Source: Psychrobacter immobilis | GTDB taxonomy: Bacteria > Pseudomonadota > Gammaproteobacteria > Pseudomonadales > Moraxellaceae | Direction: 5' to 3' | NCBI RefSeq assembly: GCF_904846225.1 | Contig: NZ_CAJGZJ010000023.1 | Coordinates: 1 to 39,572 of the forward strand | DNA length: 39,572 nt | Shown here: in pieces, positions 18,101 to 26,568 of the stretch | Layout: every line of letters starts with the position of its first letter | Position numbering within the stretch: the first letter of the stretch is position 1 | Translations under genes and position numbers: made by a program | Notes under the pieces: model-generated | What the model was told of the DNA's origin: nothing | What the model saw: the letters and a program-made list of their open reading frames with translations, nothing else | Databases searched by the model: none

Positions 18101-18243
18101 ATAGTCAAAAAACAATAAAAGTGCGACAGTACTGCTGGAATGAATTTTTCGAAGCCTCTGTCTGCAACGGCACAGCAAGCGAAGAAAATTTATACCAGTA
18201 GTACCTGATTATTGATGTATCGATTTAACTTTTCACTGATTAT
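18101..18243 (-). repeat. Intergenic dyad repeat (MITE-like), copy A
   Basis: A 143-bp element between the helicase and the GAPDH-like gene. It is bounded by ATAGTC (18101) and GATTAT (to 18243). The inner dyad is TACTGCTGGAATGAATTTTTC against GAAAATTTATACCAGTAGTA (18130-18203), with the interior cctctgtctgcaacggcaca. It is in reverse orientation relative to copies B, C and E. Interior and arms align with the other four copies in this window. Confidence 0.8.
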
Positions 18244-18284
18244 AGTGCTCAATTTTTTATGTCCCTTTAAAGCGATGCTTTTTT

Positions 18285-19433
18285 ATGCCCGATTTTTCTA
18301 GTGCCACTTATCAATTGACATCTGACCCCGCAGTAGCAAAGGCGTCTCAAACAACGGGCGAGCACACACGGCCACTGAGAGTCGCTATTAATGGCTTTGG
18401 ACGTATCGGGCGTAATGTGCTGCGTGCCTTATTAGAACGCTTTGAGGTGTTGGGACGAGCCATCCATGTGGTCGCTATCAACGATTTGGCACCAGCTGAT
18501 ATTTTGCTGCATTTATTAAAGTTTGATAGTACACATGGGCGCTTAAGCCGATTGGGCGTCAGTGCTGAGATGGTAGCCAGTCAAGTCGATAACGATAGCA
18601 AAACTCAGCTTTGCCTGACCAAAAACAACCTGACGTATTGCATTAACATGCTCTCAGAGCCTGATCCAAAAAACTTATCATGGCAGGCGCTTGGTGTTGA
18701 TGTGGTGCTAGAGTGTACGGGGCACTTTCGCTCTTACGATCAAGCCCATCTGCATATTGAGGCGGGCGCACACCAAGTGATTATTGGGGCGGCGCCTTTC
18801 GATGATGTTGATGCCTGTATTGTCATGGGTGTAAACACGGATGAGCTGACACGTGAGTTGCCGATCATCTCCAGCGTTTCTTGTACCACGCAGGCATTGG
18901 TGCCGCTGATTGATACACTGGATAAAGCATTTGGCGTAAAGTCAGCGATGATGACTGAGATTCATGCGGTGACGGCGGATCAAACTGTCTTGGATCAAGC
19001 GCACCGTGACCCAAGGCGCGCGCGTGCTTCTGGTTATAATATTATTCCAACCACGTCCAGCAGTATCGCTGCCACGGAACGTGTACTGCCAGCGATGATA
19101 GGCAAAATAAATGGTCACTCGATACGCGTGCCAACCATCGATGTTGCTGCTATTGATGTGACTTTTGTATTTGATACACCCAATGTAAGCATTGAGGCGG
19201 TTAGTGAGGTACTTAAATCTGCGAGCCAAGCGCATTTGTTAGATATTATGGCGTATACTGATGAGCCATTGGTATCCAGTGATTTTATTCACCAGACTGA
19301 ATCGCTCATCATCGATGGTCAGCAGCTCATGCAAGTGGGTGATCAATATAAGGTTTTTGCTTGGTATGATAACGAGTGGGGTTATGCTAATAGGCTACTA
19401 GATATGTGCTTACATCTCGCTTCTAGCAAGTGA
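18285..19433 (+). CDS. Glyceraldehyde-3-phosphate / erythrose-4-phosphate dehydrogenase family protein
   Basis: The 382-residue NAD-dependent dehydrogenase has the Rossmann motif G-F-G-R-I-G-R-N at 37-44, the active-site cysteine Cys200 in S-C-T-T, the catalytic His in T-E-I-H-A-V-T-A-D-Q, R-A-R-A-S-G-Y-N-I-I-P-T and the C-terminal W-Y-D-N-E-W-G-Y-A-N-R. Several stretches, such as L-A-P-A-D-I-L-L-H-L-L-K-F-D-S-T-H-G-R and P-L-V-S-S-D-F-I-H, lean toward the Epd group. Oddities: the usual SCTTNC is SCTTQA, the phosphate-site segment reads I-I-G-A-A-P instead of I-S-A-P, and about 29 residues precede the Rossmann fold. No closer ATG exists, so the extension may be real. It could serve gluconeogenesis or vitamin B6 synthesis. 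Confidence 0.82.
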   Translation: MPDFSSATYQLTSDPAVAKASQTTGEHTRPLRVAINGFGRIGRNVLRALLERFEVLGRAIHVVAINDLAPADILLHLLKFDSTHGRLSRLGVSAEMVASQVDNDSKTQLCLTKNNLTYCINMLSEPDPKNLSWQALGVDVVLECTGHFRSYDQAHLHIEAGAHQVIIGAAPFDDVDACIVMGVNTDELTRELPIISSVSCTTQALVPLIDTLDKAFGVKSAMMTEIHAVTADQTVLDQAHRDPRRARASGYNIIPTTSSSIAATERVLPAMIGKINGHSIRVPTIDVAAIDVTFVFDTPNVSIEAVSEVLKSASQAHLLDIMAYTDEPLVSSDFIHQTESLIIDGQQLMQVGDQYKVFAWYDNEWGYANRLLDMCLHLASSK

Positions 19434-19489
19434 TATATTAGCGATAAAGACGTATTAGTAAATTAATTTAATTTTTTTAGATTATACCC

Positions 19490-19517
19490 TTGCATTATAA
19501 AATGATATCTATATAAT
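19490..19517 (+). promoter_or_regulatory. Promoter of tRNA-Ser gene
   Basis: A TTGCAT -35 box (19490-19495) and a perfect TATAAT -10 box (19512-19517) are separated by 16 bp and lie 11 bp before the tRNA, the expected geometry for a sigma-70 tRNA promoter. Confidence 0.75.
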
Positions 19518-19528
19518 GATGCACAAAT

Positions 19529-19619
19529 GGAGACGTGGCAGAGTGGTTGAATGCACCGGTCTTGAAAACCGACAAGGGTTTGTAGCCCTTCGAGAGTTCG
19601 AATCTCTCCGTCTCCTCCA
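19529..19619 (+). tRNA. tRNA-Ser (anticodon UGA)
   Basis: The acceptor arms GGAGACG and CGTCTCC pair fully. The anticodon loop CTTGAAA gives UGA, reading UCA serine codons. A long variable arm (AAGGGTTTGTAGCCCTT) confirms class II serine tRNA, the T-arm GAGAGTTCGAATCTCTC is perfect, and CCA is encoded. Two oddities: the base before CCA is T rather than the usual G, and the first anticodon-stem pair is a C-A mismatch. A sigma-70 promoter and an intrinsic terminator frame the gene. Confidence 0.92.
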
Positions 19620-19625
19620 AATTCG

Positions 19626-19662
19626 AAAAAGCCCCAATCAATACTGGTTGGGGCTTTTTTTT
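19626..19662 (+). terminator. Intrinsic terminator of tRNA-Ser
   Basis: AAAAAGCCCCAA (19626-19637) pairs perfectly with TTGGGGCTTTTT (19648-19659) and is followed by more T residues. It starts 7 bp after the tRNA and can also act on the minus strand. Confidence 0.9.
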
Positions 19663-19693
19663 GGTCTTGTATAAATGCGCTTGCTCATGCTTT

Positions 19694-20425
19694 TTACTTC
19701 ACTAACGTTTGACCAAACTCAATTTTTTGACCATCTGCTAACATCAGTGTGCCTTCACTAATATCAATGGTCAGGTCTTTGGTATTTTTAATAGCACGCA
19801 TGACATTAATATCTTCAATACTACTTTCGATGATTATTTTGCCAGATTGTTCTGGCTTGATAGGCGGATCGAATTGTGTCAATGGGACATTAAAGTTTTT
19901 GCCTTTTTCCAAACTGGGATCTTGCATGGTTAGCTTGCCCTTAAAACTTTGAATAGCAACTTTGCCATGATTTGAGAGCATAAACTGTAGCTTTACTTGG
20001 TTTAAGCTGTCGCTATCACTGCTTTTGACAGGGAGGAGGGCAACAGGATATTTTATAGTAGTGTCTGCTGCTTGCTCACTAGTAACGATGGGGCTTTTTT
20101 TACCCGTTGGGTTATTGGGATGCAAACGTTCATACTCACGCTGCTGTACGAGCGCTTGTTTAATAGTGGTGCGCGGCATGGCACCCGACTCGTAGGCTTG
20201 GCTAAGCTTCATCCTTAGCATGTATCGACTCAGCAGTTGCTGATCGGCTTCAGGCATTTGCTCTAGAGTTGTACCGAGCTTCTCTTGCCATTGGTTAGAG
20301 TCGGTCGGTATGGTTGTTTTACTGAGATCGGTCTGCGGTTGCGAGCAGCCAGGAGCGATCACTAACGCCCCTAAAGTGATCGTTAATAACAAAGCTTTGT
20401 TTAAACGCTGATGTAAACCCATCAT
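19694..20425 (-). CDS. Putative lipoprotein of unknown function
   Basis: The 243-residue product has a basic start, a hydrophobic segment at about residues 10-25 and a lipobox-like I-A-P-G-C-S with Cys27, although proline two before the cysteine is unusual. After that it is hydrophilic. An N-terminal helical half (E-Q-M-P-E-A-D-Q-Q-L-L-S-R-Y-M-L-R-M) is followed by a beta-rich C-terminal half from about residue 125 (P-V-A-L-L-P-V, V-K-L-Q-F-M-L-S-N-H-G-K-V-A-I-Q). The ribosome site is strong (AGGAGGAGG before the ATG), so it is likely well expressed. I do not recognise a family and assign no function. An outer-membrane or inner-membrane lipid anchor is an inference from the signal. Confidence 0.7.
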   Translation of the reverse strand: MMGLHQRLNKALLLTITLGALVIAPGCSQPQTDLSKTTIPTDSNQWQEKLGTTLEQMPEADQQLLSRYMLRMKLSQAYESGAMPRTTIKQALVQQREYERLHPNNPTGKKSPIVTSEQAADTTIKYPVALLPVKSSDSDSLNQVKLQFMLSNHGKVAIQSFKGKLTMQDPSLEKGKNFNVPLTQFDPPIKPEQSGKIIIESSIEDINVMRAIKNTKDLTIDISEGTLMLADGQKIEFGQTLVK

Positions 20426-20566
20426 CGTACACCTCCTCCTAAGTCCTTATTGATAGTGACGATTACATTCTTAATATACCTTGTTTGAGAATCTGTTGTG
20501 TTTAGTGTGTGTTGAATACTCAAACACGCCCTAATTATGGCTAAATACTGTAGTAGTGAGCTTAAT

Positions 20567-20709
20567 ATTGTTATTCCTAGATAAAAGAGATACAAATATT
20601 ATCACGCGCTACTGGAATAAATTTTCCTTGCTTACTGTGCCGTTGCAGACAGAGGCGGCGCAAAATTTATCCCAGTAGCACTGTCGTTGTTTCATAATGG
20701 ATCGACTAT
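20567..20709 (+). repeat. Intergenic dyad repeat (MITE-like), copy B
   Basis: A 143-bp element in the 457-bp gap between the lipoprotein and ribbon-helix-helix genes. The right end is GACTAT (20704-20709); the left end is decayed (ATTGTT at 20567). The inner dyad GCTACTGGAATAAATTTTCC against its partner ending CCCAGTAGC (20608-20679) is nearly perfect. The left arm matches copy E closely (ATACAAATATTATCACGCGC against TTACAAATATGATCATGCGC). Confidence 0.8.
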
Positions 20710-20727
20710 ATTTATTATAGCCACAAA

Positions 20728-20795
20728 AAAAGACTGAGCTTCTAAAAGATTAAGTTCACGTCAGAAAACTCAATCTTTTAGAAGCTCAGTCTTTT
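20728..20795 (-). terminator. Very long perfect-stem terminator after the ribbon-helix-helix gene
   Basis: A 24-bp perfect stem (20728-20751 with 20772-20795) closes a 20-nt loop that can itself pair further (AGTT/AACT). On the minus strand it lies 87 bp after the stop at 20883 and ends in a T7 tract, a strong intrinsic terminator. The stem is about twice the usual length. Confidence 0.85.
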
Positions 20796-20882
20796 ACAAG
20801 CTGGGTGTTTTTTATTAAAGGCAATAATTTTTTTAAAAGTAACAAGAGAGAAGTCTACTGTCACCACCTTTAATGATGGTTT

Positions 20883-21224
20883 TTATTTCTGCTTTTGATC
20901 GTTGTCTTGTAGCTCAGACAATGAGTGAGTAATATTATTATTATGTGTTACTACAATGGCTTCATCGATAATGTGTTGACTCACACCGCGTTTGCGTAGC
21001 GTTTCGATGAAAACTTCATCATGTGCCAGTGTGTAATCTTGATGGTCACGATCAAGCCCCTGACGAACGTACAAGCGAATTAGCCCTTGAATGCGTTTAA
21101 AACCCAAATCTGTCGACGTCGTTTCTAATAGTGCAATCATTTCTTCAGACAAACGAATACTGATCGGGCGCATGATTTTTTGCGGATGATCAGAAAACTT
21201 ATTTTTTACATGTGCAGGAATCAT
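20883..21224 (-). CDS. Ribbon-helix-helix DNA-binding protein (predicted)
   Basis: A 113-residue protein. Residues about 18-60 (R-P-I-S-I-R-L-S-E-E-M-I-A-L-L-E-T-T-S-T-D-L-G-F and then I-Q-G-L-I-R-L-Y-V-R-Q-G-L) fit the ribbon-helix-helix pattern: a basic beta strand, a helix beginning S-E-E, a turn and a second helix. The rest is polar with a low-complexity tail (N-N-N-I-T-H, D-N-D-Q-K-Q-K). Such proteins are usually repressors, sometimes antitoxins, but no toxin gene lies next to it and no target is visible. The frame starts at an ATG preceded only by AGTAATGGTTTATT, a weak ribosome site. Family assignment is by pattern only. Confidence 0.65.
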   Translation of the reverse strand: MIPAHVKNKFSDHPQKIMRPISIRLSEEMIALLETTSTDLGFKRIQGLIRLYVRQGLDRDHQDYTLAHDEVFIETLRKRGVSQHIIDEAIVVTHNNNITHSLSELQDNDQKQK

Positions 21225-21345
21225 AATAAACCATTACTTTTAGTGAGTAGGAGTAAAGCACTCAAACAAAAACTAGACCAATCAAAACTATCCTTACCAT
21301 ACAACAAAAACGCTCACAATAACACCACGGCCGCGCTAATATTAT

Positions 21346-21383
21346 AGTCATCAAAAACAACAGTCATCAAAAACAACAGTCAT
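21346..21383. repeat. 16-bp tandem repeat, about 2.4 units
   Basis: AGTCATCAAAAACAAC occurs twice head to tail (21346-21361 and 21362-21377) followed by AGTCAT. It lies between the ribbon-helix-helix gene and tRNA-Asn, about 120 bp upstream of the former. Confidence 0.85.
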
Positions 21384-21406
21384 AAGATATAAAACGATGA
21401 CCATAA

Positions 21407-21439
21407 AAAAACCCTCATCATTATGTGATGAAGGTTTTT
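21407..21439 (-). terminator. Intrinsic terminator of tRNA-Asn
   Basis: A 14-bp stem with one mismatch (21407-21420 with 21426-21439) and a 5-nt loop lies just downstream of tRNA-Asn on the minus strand and ends in a run of T on that strand. Confidence 0.85.
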
Positions 21440-21445
21440 AGTATA

Positions 21446-21521
21446 TGGCTCTCCAACCTGGGCTCGAACCAGGGACACACGGATTAACAGTCCGTTGCTC
21501 TACCAACTGAGCTATTGGAGA
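21446..21521 (-). tRNA. tRNA-Asn (anticodon GUU)
   Basis: On the minus strand the acceptor TTGGAGA (3' side) pairs with TCTCCAA (5' side). The D-arm contains AGCTCAGTTGGTAGAGC, the anticodon arm CGGACTGTTAATCCG gives GUU, and the T-arm CCTGGTTCGAACCAGG is perfect, with G and CCA at the 3' end. All canonical features are present. Confidence 0.95.
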
Positions 21522-22076
21522 ATAAGTCATCATAACAGTAAGTTATTTACACTTTATATAAAAGCTGATTACTTAGCTTGTTTGCGTTATGTGGGGCACA
21601 TTTTAGCCAAGTAGCTAGAGGCTGTCAACCTTATTACACTATTAATTATAAATATTGTTGTAATCCATCAAAAATAGTCCTTTACCCCTTATTAATAGTA
21701 GTGTTTGGATATAGTCGATACTGAATAAAATGCATACACAAGACAATACTGCGTGACTGGAACAAACTTTTCTTTCTTTCTTTCTTTCTTGCTTCCTGTG
21801 CCTGCGCAGACAGAGACAACAAAAAATTTATCATCCCAAAAAGCCTCCGTCAGTGTTGTACATTGCTTTATAGCTTAATGTTCCGCCGGAGAGATTGACT
21901 ATCTTTTTGAATATTAAGACAATCTCCCCAACACTTAAAAAAAGAAATCATACATTTGCCCTTCACATTGCTAGAATATTACGGTAAAATACCGACCGTG
22001 TGGTTTCTTTTGAGTCCTTGATTACTATTTAAGTCTTTTATTACTGCATATTTCATTTGAAACGGGTGTTTTAAAT
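21522..22076. other. Gene-free region between tRNA-Asn and the SMR gene
   Basis: These 555 bp hold repeat copy C (about 21711-21872) and a long-loop hairpin (GGAGAGATTG at 21888-21897 with CAATCTCCCC at 21920-21929, one mismatch). They must also contain the divergent promoters of tRNA-Asn and the SMR-TetR-bet genes. I see no coding frame worth calling. Confidence 0.6.
21711..21872 (+). repeat. Intergenic dyad repeat (MITE-like), copy C, with CTTT microsatellite
   Basis: The left arm begins ATAGTCGATACTGAATAAAA and matches copy D almost base for base (ATAGTCGATACTGAATAAAATG with the next ATACAC shared). The interior (CCTGTGCCTGCGCAGACAGAG) is the family interior. The inner left dyad arm is expanded by five to six CTTT units (21767-21790), explaining a length of about 162 bp instead of 144. 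The right arm is decayed and its end is uncertain. Confidence 0.75.
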
Positions 22077-22421
22077 ATGAGTCCGACTACTATTGCTTAC
22101 GTTTATTTAGCCATTGCTATTGTCTGTGAAGTAATTGGCACGACTTTTCTTGCAAAATCAGAACAGTTCACTCGTTTGGTGCCGACACTGATTATGGGGG
22201 TGCTTTATGCCCTCTCATTTTATTTATTGACACAGACACTCAAGACGATACCGCTTGGTATTGCTTATGCGCTGTGGGGTGGATTGGGCGTTGTGCTGAC
22301 GTCACTTGTGGGTGTGGTGATATTTAAGCAAAGTCTCGATACGGCAGCGGTGGTTGGCATTGCTATGATCGTGGGCGGAGTGGTAGTAATGAATTTATTG
22401 TCTAATTCTGTGGTGCACTGA
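22077..22421 (+). CDS. Small multidrug resistance (SMR, EmrE/Qac-like) transporter
   Basis: The 114-residue inner-membrane protein has four hydrophobic helices, the standard SMR size. The essential membrane glutamate is Glu18 in A-I-V-C-E-V-I-G-T-T, and the family mark I-P-L-G-I-A-Y-A-L-W-G-G-L-G is present, as is the A-V-V-G-I-A-M-I-V-G-G-V-V final helix. SMR proteins of this subgroup exchange protons for quaternary ammonium cations. The gene ends one base before the next gene begins, so the two are translationally coupled. Lying directly upstream of betB and betA, whose substrates are quaternary ammonium compounds, it may export choline, betaine or toxic analogues; that link is inference. 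Confidence 0.92.
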   Translation: MSPTTIAYVYLAIAIVCEVIGTTFLAKSEQFTRLVPTLIMGVLYALSFYLLTQTLKTIPLGIAYALWGGLGVVLTSLVGVVIFKQSLDTAAVVGIAMIVGGVVVMNLLSNSVVH

Positions 22422-22422
22422 T

Positions 22423-23004
22423 ATGAATATAGAAACAGAAAATGCGTATAAGCGTAAAAAACAGCCAGAAGTGGTTCGTCGTGCGCTGCTAGATCAAGCA
22501 GCACGCATAACGTTAGAGCAAGGTTTGTCTAAAGTTACTTTTCAAGCGGTCGCTGATGCGGTTGGGGTGACTAAAGGCGGCGTGATGCATCACTTTGCGA
22601 CCAAAAATGCGCTGGTTCTTGAAGTGTTTAATGATGCGATGGCCAAGTTCGAGGCAGAAGTCGATACGGCGATGGACAAAGACCCTGTGCGTTACGGCTC
22701 TTTTACCCGTGCTTATATCGATGCCACTATCAGCCTAGGCGAGAAAGGGCAAAAAGAGTTTGATAATCAAGCAACATTATATGTGTTGATGCTGGGCGAC
22801 AGTGAGATGCGTGAATTATGGGCGCAATGGGCGAATGAGCAATTGAAAAAGCATGAATCAACCGATAATACCGAAACATTATGTATGGTGCGTCTGGTCG
22901 CTGATGGGATTTGGCTCTCTGATTTTTCAGGCATTAGCATATCGGACAAAAAGTCACTACGTAAGCGTTTGATAAAAATGACGCAGCCTGACTTTGATTC
23001 ATAA
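22423..23004 (+). CDS. TetR/AcrR family regulator
   Basis: The 193-residue protein has an N-terminal TetR helix-turn-helix at about residues 22-68 (A-L-L-D-Q-A-A-R-I-T-L-E-Q-G, F-Q-A-V-A-D-A-V-G-V-T-K-G-G-V-M-H-H-F, K-N-A-L). The C-terminal half (Y-G-S-F-T-R-A-Y-I-D-A-T-I and later L-V-A-D-G-I-W-L-S-D) resembles regulators of efflux genes rather than canonical BetI, whose DNA-binding segment reads differently (S-T-G-I-I-S-H-Y-F). It is coupled to the SMR gene (one base between stop and start) and lies 180 bp before betB. It may control the SMR gene, the bet genes or both. Confidence 0.88.
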   Translation: MNIETENAYKRKKQPEVVRRALLDQAARITLEQGLSKVTFQAVADAVGVTKGGVMHHFATKNALVLEVFNDAMAKFEAEVDTAMDKDPVRYGSFTRAYIDATISLGEKGQKEFDNQATLYVLMLGDSEMRELWAQWANEQLKKHESTDNTETLCMVRLVADGIWLSDFSGISISDKKSLRKRLIKMTQPDFDS

Positions 23005-23184
23005 GACGAATGCAGTGCTTTGATTGAAACGCACTTTTAAACAGCTTATCGAAAACGAACTTTAAATAAAAAATCACGACATTTTATTTTAATACTTAAT
23101 ATTTTAATACGTAAACAATGACGAGCTATTTGGTTTGAGCGACTTTTTATTAATAACGCTGACCAGCCGTCGCAAGGAGAATTT

Positions 23185-24687
23185 ATGACAGATTTAAATA
23201 ACTTAACAGACATTATCGATTTAACAAAAGTACAAACGGCTTATATCAATGGTCGTTACGTAGCTGTGGATGAGTCGCTCACGACTTTTGAAGACATCAA
23301 TCCAGCGACTGGTGAGGTGCTTGCAACCGTTCAGCAGACGAGCAATGAGCAAATTAATGAAGCGGTAAAAGCGGCTCATAAAGGTCAAAAGATTTGGGCG
23401 GCGATGACTGCTGTTGAACGTGGCCGTATTTTATTGAATGCCGTTGACATATTACGTGCGCGCAATGATGTGCTGGCATTGCTCGAAACCAAAGACACAG
23501 GTAAAGCCTACTCTGAAACTAAGTACGTCGATATCGTTACTGGTGCTGATGTCGTTGAGTATTATGCAGGACTTGCGCCCATGATTGAGGGTCGTCAAAT
23601 TCCACTGCGTGACAGTAGCTTTGTCTATACTCGAAAAGAGCCGCTGGGCGTGGTAGCAGGCATTGGTGCTTGGAATTATCCGATTCAAATCGCGATGTGG
23701 AAAGCCGCACCAGCATTGGCTGCTGGTAACGCAATGATTTTTAAGCCATCAGAAGTTACGCCTTTAACGACGCTAAAACTGGCAGAAATCTTTACAGAAG
23801 CGGGACTGCCAGATGGTGTCTTTAATGTCGTACAAGGTAATCATGAAGTGGGTCAAGCACTGACTGAGCATCCTGATATCGCCAAAGTATCGTTTACAGG
23901 TGGCGTACCGACGGGCAAAAAAGTCATGTCAAGTGCGGCAGCTTCATCGTTAAAAGACGTGACCCTAGAGCTTGGTGGCAAATCGCCATTAATTATATTT
24001 GATGATGCGGATATCGATACCGCCGCTGACATCGCTATGATGGCTAACTTCTATAGCAGTGGTCAGGTATGTACCAATGGCACGCGAGTATTTGTACCCA
24101 AATCGCTACAAGCCAAGTTTGAGCAAGCTATCTTAACGCGTGTTGAGCGCATTAAGCTTGGCGACCCGATGGATGAAAGCATCAACATGGGGCCACTGGT
24201 CAGCTTCCCACATATGGAGAGAGTGCTTGGCTATATCAAGCAAGGTAAAGAGAGTGGCGCACGTCTGCTAACGGGTGGCGAACGTATTACGACTGAAGGG
24301 CTTGCCAGCGGTGCCTTTGTCGCGCCGACTGTATTTACTGATTGCACTGATGATATGAGTATCGTACGTGAAGAAATCTTTGGACCTGTTATGTCGATAT
24401 TGACTTATGAGACCGAAGAAGAAGTTATTCGCCGCGCCAATGATACCGATTATGGTCTGGCGGCAGGGGTTGTGACTGCGGATCTAACACGCGCGCATCG
24501 AGTGATTGCACAAATTGAAGCGGGTATTTGCTGGTTGAATACGTGGGGCGAGTCAGCGGCTCAAATGCCAGTCGGTGGCTACAAGCATTCGGGTATTGGT
24601 CGTGAAAACGGCATTGAAGCCCTTGAGCACTATACTCAAACTAAGTCTATCCAAGTCGAATTGGGCGCGTTTGAATCTGTCTTTTAA
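23185..24687 (+). CDS. betB: Betaine aldehyde dehydrogenase
   Basis: This enzyme makes the second step of glycine betaine synthesis, betaine aldehyde to glycine betaine with NAD(P)+, in the cytoplasm. Over 500 residues it has G-A-W-N-Y-P-I-Q near 157, Glu262 in L-E-L-G-G-K-S-P, and Cys296 in [14 protein letters not shown], the version diagnostic of BADH. It ends near [13 protein letters not shown]. Pocket residues in A-G-L-A-P-M-I-E-G are also typical. The start has a strong AAGGAG site. betA follows after 120 bp. Confidence 0.95.
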   Translation: MTDLNNLTDIIDLTKVQTAYINGRYVAVDESLTTFEDINPATGEVLATVQQTSNEQINEAVKAAHKGQKIWAAMTAVERGRILLNAVDILRARNDVLALLETKDTGKAYSETKYVDIVTGADVVEYYAGLAPMIEGRQIPLRDSSFVYTRKEPLGVVAGIGAWNYPIQIAMWKAAPALAAGNAMIFKPSEVTPLTTLKLAEIFTEAGLPDGVFNVVQGNHEVGQALTEHPDIAKVSFTGGVPTGKKVMSSAAASSLKDVTLELGGKSPLIIFDDADIDTAADIAMMANFYSSGQVCTNGTRVFVPKSLQAKFEQAILTRVERIKLGDPMDESINMGPLVSFPHMERVLGYIKQGKESGARLLTGGERITTEGLASGAFVAPTVFTDCTDDMSIVREEIFGPVMSILTYETEEEVIRRANDTDYGLAAGVVTADLTRAHRVIAQIEAGICWLNTWGESAAQMPVGGYKHSGIGRENGIEALEHYTQTKSIQVELGAFESVF

Positions 24688-24807
24688 TTAATTTTATTGA
24701 GAAAAATTCAGACAGTAAGGTTTCTGTATTAGGTCTTATTTAGCCTTTTTTATCTAACCTTACTGCTACTAAATGATTTATATTTTTTCAATATTATGGA
24801 GCATGTT

Positions 24808-26508
24808 ATGACATCAACCACACCTGAGTATGACTATATTATAGTTGGTGCAGGCTCAGCAGGAAATGTACTGGCTACGCGTTTGACCGAAGATAGCAAT
24901 ATCAAAGTGTTGCTGTTAGAGGCGGGTCGTCCAGACCATCGCTTAGACTTTCGCACGCAGATGCCCGCAGCGCTGGCAATGCCGTTGCAAGGGACAACTT
25001 ACAACTGGGGCTATAAGACAGATCCTGAACCGTATATGAATAATCGCGTTATGGACTGTGGTCGCGGCAAGGGGCTAGGCGGCTCATCGCTTATCAACGG
25101 AATGTGCTACATCCGTGGTAATGCTTTGGATTTTGACGATTGGTCCAAAATCAAAGGCTTAGAGGATTGGACGTATCTAAACTGCTTACCTTATTTTAAA
25201 AAGTTAGAAAATTGTGACGCAGGCGAAAACGACTATCATGGTGTGGGCGGCCCTGTTGAAATGACCACCTCAAAACCTGGGGTTAACCCATTGTTTCAAG
25301 CGATGATTGAAGCGGGCGTGCAGGCGGGCTATCCGAGTACCGAAGACTTAAACGGTTATCAGCAAGAAGGTTTTGGTCCAATGGATCGCTTTGTGACCCC
25401 TAATGGTCGCCGCGCTTCGACCTCTCGCGGTTACCTTGATCGTGCCAAACCCCGTAGCAATATCACGATTTTAACGGGTGCATTGACCGATGTGATTTTG
25501 TTTGAAGGCAAGCGCGCTATCGGCGTCAAAGTCGAGCACGATGGTCAGACTAAGAACTTTCATGCCGCTCGTGAAGTCATCGTCTCGTCGGGTGCGATTG
25601 CCTCGCCGCAACTATTGCAGCGTTCAGGCATTGGCCCTGGTCAATGGCTCAAAGAGTTGGGCGTGACAGAAGTACTTGATTTACCAGGCGTCGGCAATAA
25701 CTTGCAGGACCATTTAGAGCTGTATATGCAGTATGAATGCAAATTGCCAGTCTCGATTGCGCCTGCTAATAAATGGTGGAATAAGCCTGCGATTGGTGCG
25801 GAATGGTTATTCAATGGTACAGGGCTTGGGGCTTCTAATCAGTTTGAAGGTGGCGGCTTTATCCGTACCGATGAGAAGTTCACTCACCCCAATATTCAGT
25901 ATCATTTTTTGCCATTAGCAGTGCGTTACGATGGCCGCAGTGCGGTCAAGTCGCATAGCTTCCAAGCGCATGTGGGTTCGTTGCGTTCGCCAAGTCGTGG
26001 TCGTGTCAAACTGACCTCAAAAGATCCCAGTGCTCATCCAAGTATCTTGTTTAATTATATGTCTCATGATCAAGACTGGCATGAGTTCCGCGCAGCCATG
26101 CGCATCACCCGTGAAATTATGCATCAGCCAGCGCTTGACCCTTATCGTGGTCGCGCCATTGCCCCAACCGATGATTTGGTGACCGATGCCCAACTGGATG
26201 AGTACGTGCGTAATCATAGCGAGACGGCTTATCATCCGTCTTGTACCTGTGCGATGGGTGATGGCAATGATTCGGTAGTCAATGGTGAAGGATTGGTACA
26301 CGGCATTGATGGCTTGCGCGTCGTCGATGCGTCGATTATGCCAAACATCATCAGTGGTAATCTCAACGCGACCACCATTATGCTGGCAGAAAAAATCGCC
26401 GATAAGATGCGTAGCGTGCAGCTGCCACGTTCGACGGCAGATTATTTTACCGCTAACGGTGCACCACTGAGAACTGAGCCGATGCGTCATTATGGTGCTA
26501 GTTTATAA
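24808..26508 (+). CDS. betA: Choline dehydrogenase
   Basis: A membrane-associated FAD enzyme of the GMC family that oxidises choline to betaine aldehyde. I take the ATG at 24808 because GGAG lies 6 bases before it; the frame extends four codons upstream. The resulting 566-residue protein has G-A-G-S-A-G at 14-19, [16 protein letters not shown] (first GMC signature), [16 protein letters not shown] (second), and the active-site H-P-S-C-T-C-A-M-G. The C-T-C-A-M-G form and the [11 protein letters not shown] stretch are those of true BetA. The adjacent betB confirms the pathway. A terminator and repeat copy D separate it from the transporter gene. Confidence 0.95.
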   Translation: MTSTTPEYDYIIVGAGSAGNVLATRLTEDSNIKVLLLEAGRPDHRLDFRTQMPAALAMPLQGTTYNWGYKTDPEPYMNNRVMDCGRGKGLGGSSLINGMCYIRGNALDFDDWSKIKGLEDWTYLNCLPYFKKLENCDAGENDYHGVGGPVEMTTSKPGVNPLFQAMIEAGVQAGYPSTEDLNGYQQEGFGPMDRFVTPNGRRASTSRGYLDRAKPRSNITILTGALTDVILFEGKRAIGVKVEHDGQTKNFHAAREVIVSSGAIASPQLLQRSGIGPGQWLKELGVTEVLDLPGVGNNLQDHLELYMQYECKLPVSIAPANKWWNKPAIGAEWLFNGTGLGASNQFEGGGFIRTDEKFTHPNIQYHFLPLAVRYDGRSAVKSHSFQAHVGSLRSPSRGRVKLTSKDPSAHPSILFNYMSHDQDWHEFRAAMRITREIMHQPALDPYRGRAIAPTDDLVTDAQLDEYVRNHSETAYHPSCTCAMGDGNDSVVNGEGLVHGIDGLRVVDASIMPNIISGNLNATTIMLAEKIADKMRSVQLPRSTADYFTANGAPLRTEPMRHYGASL

Positions 26509-26568
26509 GCGCCAATTTCTAAATGCTAATAGATAAGCTGCCATACAAGCTATTAGCTAAGTAGTTAT

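Noticed and set aside
21767..21790. CTTT tract as a phase-variation switch
   Set aside because: It lies inside a repeat element about 290 bp upstream of the nearest start codon, not in a reading frame or between promoter boxes.
22423..23004. Calling the TetR gene betI because of its position
   Set aside because: The recognition helix and C-terminal half do not look like BetI; TetR family only is supportable.
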